In this document: piece by piece, positions 1 through 6,073 of the stretch
Position numbering within the stretch: the first letter of the stretch is position 1
How the letters are laid out: each line of letters starts with the position of its first letter
NCBI GenBank assembly: GCA_947623215.1
Contig: CANQGN010000071.1
Coordinates: 1-7,419 of the forward strand
Direction of reading: 5' to 3'
Length of the DNA: 7,419 bases
Origin: an uncultured Clostridia bacterium
GTDB taxonomy: Bacteria; Bacillota; Clostridia; Oscillospirales; Acutalibacteraceae
The notes under the pieces: model-generated
Database searches by the model: none
The model's input: the letters and a program-made list of their open reading frames with translations, nothing else
Told to the model about the DNA's origin: nothing
Made by a program: the position numbers and the translations under genes

Positions 1-660
1 GTACAGTATCTGCCGGAGCGGCATTATGAGATTACCGGCAACCCCGTGCGGCCAAGCCTGCTGCGGGTGAGCAGGGCAGAGGCCCGCGCCGCCCTTGGTA
101 TGGACGACGCCCACCCCATGATTCTCTCTTTCGGCGGCAGCCTGGGGGCAGAGTGCATTAACAAAGCCGTGGGGCGGGTGATGCAGTCTCACTGGAACAC
201 CGGGCTTTGCTACCACTACCACGCCACCGGCAAAGAGGCGGCGGGGTGGATGCCCGACTACCTGCGCTCTCTTGGGGTAGATACCGCCCGCGCCCCCATG
301 CTGCGAGTGAGCGAATATATCAGCGATATGGACCTGTGCATGGCGGCGGCCGATTTGGTCATCAGCCGCGCCGGGGCCATTACCATTAGCGAAATTGCGG
401 TAAAGGGTAAGGCGGCCATTTTAATACCCTCTCCTTACGTGGCCGAAAACCACCAGTACCACAACGCCATGACGCTGGTAAACAAAGGCGGAGCGCTGCT
501 GGTAGAAGAAAAAGAATTAACCGGCGAAGGGCTGCTCTCGCTTGTCAACGAGCTGCTCTTTAACCCCCGGCGGCTGAGCGAAATGGGGCAGGCCGCGAAG
601 GGGAGCGCCAAGCCGGACGCCAACGAGCGCATTTACCGCGCTTTAATGAAACGCCTGTAA
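1..660 (+). CDS. murG: MurG, UDP-GlcNAc:lipid I glycosyltransferase (5' partial)
   Basis: MurG transfers GlcNAc from UDP-GlcNAc to lipid I at the cytoplasmic face of the membrane, making lipid II, the last cytoplasmic peptidoglycan precursor. The frame is open from base 1 and 219 residues remain; the family is usually about 350-370 long, so roughly the first 140 residues lie outside the window. Numbered from the first visible codon, I see TGNPVR at 12-17 (the family's inter-domain motif), the glycine-rich GGSLGA at 45-50, and the nucleotide-sugar binding stretch SRAGAITISE at 122-131 followed by ENHQYHNA at 149-156. These are hallmarks of the GT28 C-terminal domain. The GTG at 46 is an internal valine codon, not a start. 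murA follows after 64 bases, as in many Firmicutes dcw clusters. The identification is firm; only the N-terminus is unseen. Confidence 0.96.
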   Translation, partial: VQYLPERHYEITGNPVRPSLLRVSRAEARAALGMDDAHPMILSFGGSLGAECINKAVGRVMQSHWNTGLCYHYHATGKEAAGWMPDYLRSLGVDTARAPMLRVSEYISDMDLCMAAADLVISRAGAITISEIAVKGKAAILIPSPYVAENHQYHNAMTLVNKGGALLVEEKELTGEGLLSLVNELLFNPRRLSEMGQAAKGSAKPDANERIYRALMKRL

Positions 661-724
661 CGCCCCGCCCCTTCTTTTCATACACTGGCAGTAGCTGCCG
701 GCTGTAAGAAAGGAAGCGAGGCCA

Positions 725-1987
725 ATGTCAACCATTACCATTACGGGCGGCCGCCCCCTTCGCGGCGTGCTGCGGGTGCAGGGGGCCAAAAACAGCGCCC
801 TGCCGCTGCTGGCCGCCGCGCTGCTGCCCGCCGCCGGCGAAACCCGGCTTTTTAATTGCCCCGCCATACACGACGTTGCCGTTTGCCTGCGTATGCTGCG
901 GCGGCTGGGCTGCCGGGTGGGGCAATCGCAGGGCGTGGTAACGGTAGACGCCGCCGGTGCGGCGGGCTGGGAGCTGGCAGAGGAAGACATGCGCGAAATG
1001 CGCTCCTCCGTGCTCTTTTTAGCGCCGCTGCTCGCTCGTTTTGGCGAGGCAGAAATTACCCTGCCCGGCGGGTGCGAGCTGGGGCCCCGGCCCATAGACT
1101 TTCACCTAAACGCCCTGCGGCAAATGGGCATGGAGTGGGAAGAAAGCCACGGTCGCCTGCTTTGCCGGGTACCCCGGCGGCGGCTGACGGGCTGCGAAAT
1201 TTTGCTGCCCCTGCCAAGCGTGGGGGCGACGGAGAACGTTTTGCTTGCCGCCGTAACGGCGGCGGGGCAAACGGTGGTGCACAACGCCGCCCGGGAACCG
1301 GAGATTGCCGAGTTAGCCCGCTTTTTAAACCGTTGCGGCGCCAAAATTGCCGGGGCGGGGGAGGGCACGCTATACATAGAGGGGGTTCGCGCCCTGCACG
1401 GTGAAAGCTACACCGTAATGCCCGACCGCATTGCCGCCGCCACCTACATGGCGGCCGTGGCCGTTACCGGGGGCGACGCGGTGTTAGAGGACGTGTCGGT
1501 GCCCCACATTTACCCCACGCTGCCCGCCTTTTTGCAGTGCGGCTGCCGGGTAAACGTAGAAGACCGCCGATTGCGCCTTACGGCGCCCGCCCGCCTGCGG
1601 CCGGTGCCCTACTTGGTTACCGGGGCGTTCCCTGGCTTCCCGACCGACGCCCAGCCGCTGCTCATGGCCATGGCCGCCGTGGCGGAGGGCACCAGCGTGT
1701 TTGTAGAAACGGTGTTTGAAAACCGCTACCGCCACGCCCCGGAGCTTTGCCGCCTGGGGGCAGGGGTGCGGGTAGAGGGCCGCATGGCGGTGGTGCAGGG
1801 GGTTCAAACCCTCTCCGGCGCACGGGTACGCGCACCGGACCTTCGCGGCGGCGCGGCGCTGGTGGTGGCGGCGCTGGCGGCCGCGGGCCAAACCACGGTA
1901 GAAAACGCCCGGTATATCGACCGGGGGTATGAGGATTTGGCAGGCGCACTCGCCGCCCTTGGGGCGGAGGCAGCGCGAACGGATTGA
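725..1987 (+). CDS. murA: MurA, UDP-N-acetylglucosamine 1-carboxyvinyltransferase
   Basis: MurA transfers enolpyruvyl from phosphoenolpyruvate to UDP-GlcNAc, the first committed step of peptidoglycan synthesis, in the cytoplasm. The 420-residue length is normal for the family. Visible landmarks are KNSALP at 22-27 (the Lys-Asn pair binding the substrates), MRSS at 92-95, the active-site loop PGGCELGPRPID with Cys117 and Arg122, GFPTDAQ with the probable catalytic Asp308, FENRYRH at 331-337, and IDRGYE with Arg400 near the C-terminus. Cys117 matches the residue alkylated by fosfomycin in E. coli MurA (Cys115), so a fosfomycin-sensitive enzyme is inferred. The ATG at 725 has AGGAAG at 711-716, 8 bases upstream. 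Firmicutes often carry two MurA paralogues; which one this is cannot be decided without a tree, so the symbol could equally be murAA. Confidence 0.97.
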   Translation: MSTITITGGRPLRGVLRVQGAKNSALPLLAAALLPAAGETRLFNCPAIHDVAVCLRMLRRLGCRVGQSQGVVTVDAAGAAGWELAEEDMREMRSSVLFLAPLLARFGEAEITLPGGCELGPRPIDFHLNALRQMGMEWEESHGRLLCRVPRRRLTGCEILLPLPSVGATENVLLAAVTAAGQTVVHNAAREPEIAELARFLNRCGAKIAGAGEGTLYIEGVRALHGESYTVMPDRIAAATYMAAVAVTGGDAVLEDVSVPHIYPTLPAFLQCGCRVNVEDRRLRLTAPARLRPVPYLVTGAFPGFPTDAQPLLMAMAAVAEGTSVFVETVFENRYRHAPELCRLGAGVRVEGRMAVVQGVQTLSGARVRAPDLRGGAALVVAALAAAGQTTVENARYIDRGYEDLAGALAALGAEAARTD

Positions 1988-2041
1988 GTAAAGAAAGTAA
2001 AGTATAACGGATAACAACCGAAACAGAAAGGAACGAAAACC

Positions 2042-2917
2042 ATGGCAACCCGCGACCAGCAGGAGGCGCTGCGCCGTCGGCGAGAGCAACGCCGCCGCGC
2101 CGGCAATCAGCAAAACGCCCGGCGGCACAACAAAAAAGCCAAACGAAAAAAAGCGCTGGCGGCGGTCATGGCGGCCCTGCTGCTGGCGGGCGGGCTTACG
2201 GTGGGGGCCTTTACCGTGTTTTTTCCCCTGCGGCAGGTGGTGGTAGAGGGCCAAACCCGCTACGACGCCAAAACCGTAACGGCAGCCGCCGCCCTGCAAA
2301 AGGGGGGCAGCCTGCTGCGGGTAAGCGAAGAGGCGGTGTCAGCCCGCGTGCGCAGCGCCTGCCCTTACATAACGGCGGTAGAAGTACACCGCAAGCTGCC
2401 GGGCACGGTGGTGCTGCGGCTTACTGAGGCCCCGCCCGCGCTGGCGCTCTTTAGCGGGGGGCAGTACAGCCTGCTGACCGCCAAGTTAGAGTGTATCGAA
2501 ACCGTAGCAGCCGACCCCGGCTGTACGGTGGTGTACGGCGTTAAGGCCAAAACCGACCGGCCGGGCGAGGCGGCGGTTTTTGAAGACGACCGGCAAAGAG
2601 AGGCGCTCTACACCCTCTGCGGCGCGTTGGCCGACGCCTCCGTTACCGGGGTAAAAAAGATAGATTTAACCGATTTAAACGCCGTGCGGCTGCAATACGG
2701 CGAAGATAAAATCTGGAAGCTGGGCGATTTAAACAATCTTTCTTATAAACTCTCCTTTGGGTTAGAGATTAGCCGCCGCGAGCAGGGCAGCGGCACGGTC
2801 GATTTAACCGCGCTGGCCGGGGGCAAAAACGGCTATTTTCGCAGCGGGGTGCCGGGCGATTTTATGCCGAGCGTCACCCCAACCGACCCGGCGAGCGCCG
2901 ACGGGGCGGAAGAATAA
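2042..2917 (+). CDS. ftsQ: FtsQ/DivIB cell division protein, POTRA domain
   Basis: FtsQ (DivIB in Gram-positives) is a bitopic divisome protein that joins the FtsL/FtsB(DivIC) subcomplex and helps control septal wall synthesis. The 291-residue protein has a very basic cytoplasmic tail (about 1-37, rich in Arg and Lys), one membrane segment (about 38-61), then a POTRA domain (about 62-132) in which FPLRQVVVEGQTRY is the usual opening and CPYITAVEVHRKLP the usual middle. A beta-rich extracytoplasmic domain follows to about 260, then a short acidic Pro/Asp tail. Sequence conservation in this family is low, so the call rests on architecture and position between murA and ftsZ. The ATG at 2042 has AAAGGAA at 2027-2033, 8 bases away. 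The 54-base A-rich gap from murA shows no convincing promoter, so it is probably co-transcribed with murG-murA. Confidence 0.92.
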   Translation: MATRDQQEALRRRREQRRRAGNQQNARRHNKKAKRKKALAAVMAALLLAGGLTVGAFTVFFPLRQVVVEGQTRYDAKTVTAAAALQKGGSLLRVSEEAVSARVRSACPYITAVEVHRKLPGTVVLRLTEAPPALALFSGGQYSLLTAKLECIETVAADPGCTVVYGVKAKTDRPGEAAVFEDDRQREALYTLCGALADASVTGVKKIDLTDLNAVRLQYGEDKIWKLGDLNNLSYKLSFGLEISRREQGSGTVDLTALAGGKNGYFRSGVPGDFMPSVTPTDPASADGAEE

Positions 2918-2918
2918 C

Positions 2919-2951
2919 AAAAAAACCCGCTTTTTTTCCGGGTAAAAGCGG
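2919..2951 (-). terminator. Hairpin with T-run on the minus strand, ftsQ-ftsZ spacer
   Basis: CCGCTTTT (2927-2934) and AAAAGCGG (2944-2951) form an 8-bp perfect stem with a 9-base loop. On the minus strand the stem is followed at once by G and seven T (complement of 2919-2925), the form of an intrinsic terminator reading leftwards. On the + strand the hairpin is followed by six A, so it is not a standard terminator for ftsQ. The + strand has a T7 run at 2931-2937, but only a weak 4-bp GC stem (2906-2909 with 2927-2930, 17-base loop) precedes it. No minus-strand gene is visible to the right that would need it. Confidence 0.45.
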
Positions 2952-2970
2952 AAAAAACTCAAAATGGGTG

Positions 2971-2999
2971 TTGAAATTTGCGGCAATTCATGGTAAACT
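2971..2999 (+). promoter_or_regulatory. Extended -10 sigma-A-type promoter for ftsZ
   Basis: TTGAAA at 2971-2976 (5 of 6 to the -35 consensus), a 17-base spacer, then TAAACT at 2994-2999 (4 of 6 to the -10 consensus) preceded by TGG at 2991-2993, an extended -10 element. Transcription would start near 3006, giving a leader of about 54 bases before the ftsZ start. It would allow ftsZ to be expressed separately from the murG-murA-ftsQ group. Confidence 0.75.
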
Positions 3000-3044
3000 T
3001 TACAGGAATAGTCATAGAATTCACTTCGGAAGTTAAAATATTGC

Positions 3045-3050
3045 AGGAGG
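3045..3050 (+). promoter_or_regulatory. Ribosome binding site of ftsZ
   Basis: A full AGGAGG lies 9 bases before the ATG at 3060. It is the best Shine-Dalgarno sequence in the window, in keeping with the high FtsZ synthesis expected of a division protein, and it fixes the start. Confidence 0.9.
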
Positions 3051-3059
3051 TTAGGGTCA

Positions 3060-4115
3060 ATGGAGCTCGCACAGGAATATTCCAACGTAGTTCAAATTAA
3101 AGTTGTAGGGGTCGGCGGCGGCGGCGGCAACGCCATTAACCGCATGGTAGACGTAGGGGTAAAGGGCGTAGAATTTATCGCCATCAATACCGACGGTATG
3201 GCTCTCTACAATTCTAAAGCCGATATGAAAATTCAAATTGGCGAAAAGGTAACGCAGGGTAAAGGCGCCGGGGCGAATCCCGACGTGGGCGCCCGCGCGG
3301 CCGAAGAATCCAAAGATTTAATTACCGACGCGCTCAAGTCTGCCGACATGGTGTTTATTACCAGCGGCATGGGCGGCGGCACCGGCACCGGCGCGGCCCC
3401 CATTGTGGCGCAAATTGCCAAAGAAATGGGCATTTTAACGGTGGGCATTGTTACCAAGCCCTTCGCGTTTGAGGGTAAGCGCCGCATGGAGCAGGCGGAA
3501 ATCGGCATTAGCGGTTTGCGCGAAAATGTAGACAGTCTGGTGGTCATTCCCAACGAGCGGCTGCAATTTGTGTCAGAGCAAAAAATCACCCTCACCAACG
3601 CCTTTAACATTGCAGACGATGTGCTGCGGCAGGGCGTGCAGAGCATTTCAGAGCTTATTTCCATTCCCTCGCTGGTGAATTTGGACTTTGCCGACGTTAC
3701 CGCCGTGATGAAAGACGCCGGCTACGCCCACATGGGCGTGGGCGCCGCTACCGGCAAAGACAAGGCCGAAGTCGCCGCCAACGCCGCCATTACCAGCCGC
3801 TTAATTGAAACCTCCATGAAAGGCGCGCGCGGCGTGATTATCAACATCACCGGCTCGCCGGATATTGGCTTGGAAGAAGTGACCACCGCCTCGCAAATTG
3901 TGGCGGAGGCCGCCCATGAAGACGCCAACATTATTTGGGGTGCGCAAATTGACGAATCGCTGGAAGACGAAATCCGCGTTACGGTTATCGCCACCGGCGC
4001 CCCGAATGAAAACGATGCCCGCCGCCGCTCCAACGATTCTTCGCTCGACCTGCTCAGCGGTGCGGCCGACGATAACGATTATACCGATATTATGGGGATT
4101 TTTGACCAGCGGTAA
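3060..4115 (+). CDS. ftsZ: FtsZ, tubulin-like cell division GTPase
   Basis: FtsZ polymerises with GTP under the membrane at mid-cell and forms the Z-ring that recruits the divisome. The 351-residue protein shows the N-terminal nucleotide-binding GVGGGGGNAINRM at 17-29, the tubulin signature GGGTGTG at 105-111, and the T7 synergy loop NLDFAD with Asn207, Asp209 and Asp212 that completes the GTPase site of the next subunit. The polymerising core ends near residue 316. What follows is a linker of only about 25 residues, then a tail ending DIMGIFDQR. The usual C-terminal peptide reads close to DIPxFLRxR, so here Pro is replaced by Met and the pattern is shifted (see findings). The protein is shorter than the roughly 380 residues of B. 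subtilis FtsZ, mostly through the linker. It has its own promoter and ribosome site upstream and a strong terminator downstream. No ftsA is adjacent. Confidence 0.98.
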   Translation: MELAQEYSNVVQIKVVGVGGGGGNAINRMVDVGVKGVEFIAINTDGMALYNSKADMKIQIGEKVTQGKGAGANPDVGARAAEESKDLITDALKSADMVFITSGMGGGTGTGAAPIVAQIAKEMGILTVGIVTKPFAFEGKRRMEQAEIGISGLRENVDSLVVIPNERLQFVSEQKITLTNAFNIADDVLRQGVQSISELISIPSLVNLDFADVTAVMKDAGYAHMGVGAATGKDKAEVAANAAITSRLIETSMKGARGVIINITGSPDIGLEEVTTASQIVAEAAHEDANIIWGAQIDESLEDEIRVTVIATGAPNENDARRRSNDSSLDLLSGAADDNDYTDIMGIFDQR

Positions 4116-4150
4116 GCTTGTTTTGCCGTCGTCCTGTTTCTTTCCCATTT

Positions 4151-4187
4151 GCCGCCGTTTTGCCGGGGTGCAAAACGGCGGCTTTTT
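4151..4187 (+). terminator. Strong intrinsic terminator of ftsZ
   Basis: GCCGCCGTTTTG (4151-4162) pairs perfectly with CAAAACGGCGGC (4171-4182): a 12-bp stem with an 8-base loop, followed directly by TTTTT at 4183-4187. It lies 35 bases after the ftsZ stop and should separate ftsZ from the lipid operon. Confidence 0.92.
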
Positions 4188-4203
4188 GCGCCCCGGCCTT
4201 TTT
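4162..4203 (+). terminator. Second, overlapping terminator hairpin
   Basis: GCCGGGGTGC (4162-4171) can pair with GCGCCCCGGC (4188-4197): 10 bp with one G-T wobble and a 16-base loop, followed after one C by TTTTT at 4199-4203. Its left arm is the loop and closing bases of the first terminator, so the two folds exclude each other. It may act as a backup terminator. The remaining spacer up to the promoter (4204-4251) is very GC-rich and contains the palindrome GCCCGGGC at 4218-4225 and a 5-bp hairpin GGCGC/GCGCC at 4229-4245; I see no coding sequence there. Confidence 0.55.
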
Positions 4204-4251
4204 CAGTTCTGCCCGCCGCCCGGGCTTTGGCGCATTCCCCGCGCCGGGGGC

Positions 4252-4280
4252 TTGCAAAACGCCGCGCGGTATGGTACAAT
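4252..4280 (+). promoter_or_regulatory. Extended -10 sigma-A-type promoter of the lipid operon
   Basis: TTGCAA at 4252-4257 (4 of 6 to the -35 consensus), a 17-base spacer, and TACAAT at 4275-4280 (5 of 6 to the -10 consensus) preceded by TGG at 4272-4274. The predicted start is near 4287, about 30 bases before the first codon of the PAP2 gene. Together with the terminator just upstream it marks the beginning of a new transcription unit. Confidence 0.82.
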
Positions 4281-4301
4281 AGCGGGGAAGTGTGTAAAAA
4301 A

Positions 4302-4307
4302 AGGGGG
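4302..4307 (+). promoter_or_regulatory. Ribosome binding site of the PAP2 gene, deciding its start
   Basis: AGGGGG lies 9 bases before the ATG at 4317. The reading frame is open back to an ATG at 4149, but that start would lie inside the ftsZ terminator and ahead of the promoter, so the ATG at 4317 is chosen. Confidence 0.8.
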
Positions 4308-4316
4308 CAAAGAGGT

Positions 4317-5009
4317 ATGAACCGCCAAAAACTGCAATCCCCTTTGGTGCCCGGCTACGCCCTGCCGGTGCTGGCGCTGGTGTTTGGGGTCAATCTGCTG
4401 GCCTTTTACGGCACCCGCCTTGTCAACACCGGCCTGCCGCATGTGGATTTGTCGCTGCCGATTGACCGTGCGCTGCCCTTTTTGCCCGGGTTTGTTGTCA
4501 TTTACCTGCTCGCTTACCTGCAATGGGTGGTGGGGTTTGCGGTCATCGCCCGGGGCGGGCGGCAGCACTGCTACCGCATTTTTGCGGCAGAGATTACCGC
4601 CAAGCTGCTGTGCGCGGCCATTTTTTTGCTGCTGCCCACCGCCATGGTTCGCCCCGCGCTGCCCTCTTCTGGCGGCGGGGTCGCCCTGCGGGCGGTCTCG
4701 CTTCTTTATGCCATTGACCCGCCGGACAATTTATTCCCCTCGCTGCATTGTTTAGAAAGCTGGGTTTGCTTTCGCGGCTGCCTGGGGCTTGCCGCCCCCG
4801 GGCGGTGGTACAAGGCCGCTACGCTTTGCTTTACCCTGCTGGTGTTTGCTTCTACCGTGCTGGTAAAGCAGCACCTGGCGGTAGACGTAATTGCCGGGGT
4901 AGCGGTGTACGAGGCGGCGCTTTGGCTTTCTGACCGGCTTTGTTTGCCGCGCCTGCTCGGCCGCCTTACCACCCGCCGCCGGGCGCATACCAATGGGGAT
5001 GCTTCATGA
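4317..5009 (+). CDS. PAP2-family membrane phosphatase
   Basis: A 230-residue polytopic membrane protein with about five or six hydrophobic segments (roughly 12-33, 57-78, 87-108, 147-160, 166-183, 187-206). It carries PAP2 (phosphatidic acid phosphatase type 2) motifs: a possible remnant of motif 1 around Arg112-Pro113, motif 2 as PSLH at 141-144, and motif 3 as STVLVKQHLAVD at 179-190 with His186 and Asp190 as the expected catalytic pair. The Lys-Gln before that His replaces the usual Ser-Arg spacing, a form also known in PAP2 members of the inositol-phosphorylceramide-synthase-like type. It probably removes or transfers phosphate from a lipid headgroup at the membrane. The substrate (phosphatidic acid, phosphatidylglycerol phosphate or an isoprenoid diphosphate) cannot be told. 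It opens the lipid operon and its TGA overlaps the next ATG, which argues for a role in phospholipid metabolism. Confidence 0.85.
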   Translation: MNRQKLQSPLVPGYALPVLALVFGVNLLAFYGTRLVNTGLPHVDLSLPIDRALPFLPGFVVIYLLAYLQWVVGFAVIARGGRQHCYRIFAAEITAKLLCAAIFLLLPTAMVRPALPSSGGGVALRAVSLLYAIDPPDNLFPSLHCLESWVCFRGCLGLAAPGRWYKAATLCFTLLVFASTVLVKQHLAVDVIAGVAVYEAALWLSDRLCLPRLLGRLTTRRRAHTNGDAS

Positions 5010-6073
5010 AACAAGAAATAAACGGGGCGCCGGCCCTGCATAAACGCAATAAATTGCTCTGGTCGCTGGTGGCCGCCCTGCTTGCCGCCGCTACCGTGTG
5101 GGCGGTGGTCTCGCAAAGCCGCTCTTTCTCTTTTGCCGCCTTTGCCGAGTACGTGGCCGGGGCGCGGCGCGGCTGGCTGCTGCTGGCCGCCGGGTGTATG
5201 CTGCTGTATATCTGGTTTGAGGGGCGTGCCGTGGCGGTGCTTTGCCGCGCTTTCGGCTACCGTGAAACAGCCGGCCATGGGGTGGTGTATTCGGCGGCGG
5301 ATATTTACTGCTCTGCCATTACTCCCTCCGCCACCGGCGGGCAGCCGGCCTGCGCGTGGTTTATGGTCAAAAACGGCATTCCCATGAGCGTTACCACGCT
5401 GGTGCTGCTTTTAAATCTCACCTTTTACACCGTGGCCATTCTCATCATCGGGCTGGTAGCCTTGGTGCTTCGCCCGGGGGTGTTTTTGGCCTTCAGTACC
5501 CTTGGCCGGGTGCTGGTGGCGCTGGGGTACCTGGTGCAGGGGGGGCTTACCGCAGGCCTTTTGCTGCTGCTCTTTCGCGGGCAGCTGCTCCACCGCATTT
5601 GCCGGGGCGGCCTGCGGCTGCTTTGTCGGCTGCGGCTGGTACGGGGTGAAGAAGAAAAGCTCCGCCGCCTGGAGGCTTACATGGCCGACTACCGCGCCTG
5701 TGCCGAGCGTTTTCGGCGCAACCGGTCGGCCATGGCGCGGGCCATGGCGCTTAATTTGCTGCAGCGGCTCTCGCTACTGCTGGTTTCGGCCTTTGTGTTT
5801 ATGGCCGCCGGCGGCCGGGGCGGGCTGTTTGGGCACATTTTTGCCGTGCAGTGTTATACCGTTATCGGGTCAAACGCTATCCCCATTCCCGGGGCGATGG
5901 GCGTTTCGGATTATTTGCTGTTGGAGGGCTTTGGCCGCTATATGGACTCTGCCGCCGCAGTACAGCTGGAGCTGCTTTGCCGAACCATCTCGTTTTACAG
6001 CTGCGTGCTGCTGTGCGGGCTGGTGGTTTTGGCGGCGCTTTGGCGGTTCAGAAAGCGTGGGTGCAAACATTGA
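5006..6073 (+). CDS. UPF0104 / MprF-flippase-like membrane protein, no synthase domain
   Basis: A 355-residue multi-spanning protein of the family called lysylphosphatidylglycerol synthase TM region (UPF0104, YbhN/AglD-like). The two signature motifs are present: TPSATGGQPA at 106-115 and PIPGAMGVSD at 293-302, and the late RTISFYS at 326-332 is also typical. Hydrophobic segments lie at about 19-36, 57-75, 128-155, 168-190, 250-268 and 330-348, with a charged Arg/Glu-rich stretch at 208-243 that is probably cytoplasmic. In MprF this kind of domain flips aminoacylated phosphatidylglycerol; here the soluble aminoacyl-transferase half is absent, so lipid translocation is an inference from the family. 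The start at 5006 overlaps the previous stop as ATGA and has GGGGA at 4995-4999; the frame is open further upstream, but only inside the PAP2 gene. Confidence 0.87.
   Translation: MKQEINGAPALHKRNKLLWSLVAALLAAATVWAVVSQSRSFSFAAFAEYVAGARRGWLLLAAGCMLLYIWFEGRAVAVLCRAFGYRETAGHGVVYSAADIYCSAITPSATGGQPACAWFMVKNGIPMSVTTLVLLLNLTFYTVAILIIGLVALVLRPGVFLAFSTLGRVLVALGYLVQGGLTAGLLLLLFRGQLLHRICRGGLRLLCRLRLVRGEEEKLRRLEAYMADYRACAERFRRNRSAMARAMALNLLQRLSLLLVSAFVFMAAGGRGGLFGHIFAVQCYTVIGSNAIPIPGAMGVSDYLLLEGFGRYMDSAAAVQLELLCRTISFYSCVLLCGLVVLAALWRFRKRGCKH

Noticed and set aside
687..699. Small hairpin GGCAG-TAG-CTGCC between murG and murA
   Set aside because: Only 5 bp with a 3-base loop and no T-run; not a terminator, and too small to call regulatory.
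1984..2008. Possible promoter before ftsQ (TTGAGT and TATAAC)
   Set aside because: The spacer is only 13 bases, too short for a sigma-A promoter; the gap looks like an A-rich ribosome-site leader.
3008..3033. Short inverted sequence ACTTCGGAAGT in the ftsZ leader
   Set aside because: A 4-bp stem with a 3-base loop; too weak to claim as a regulatory RNA element.
4149..4316. N-terminal extension of the PAP2 gene from an ATG at 4149
   Set aside because: It would begin inside the ftsZ terminator and run across the promoter, the extra residues are Arg/Pro-rich rather than membrane-like, and a good ribosome site supports 4317.
4940..5005. Upstream ATG at 4940 for the flippase-like gene
   Set aside because: It lies within the PAP2 coding sequence; the ATGA overlap at 5006 with GGGGA upstream is the better start.
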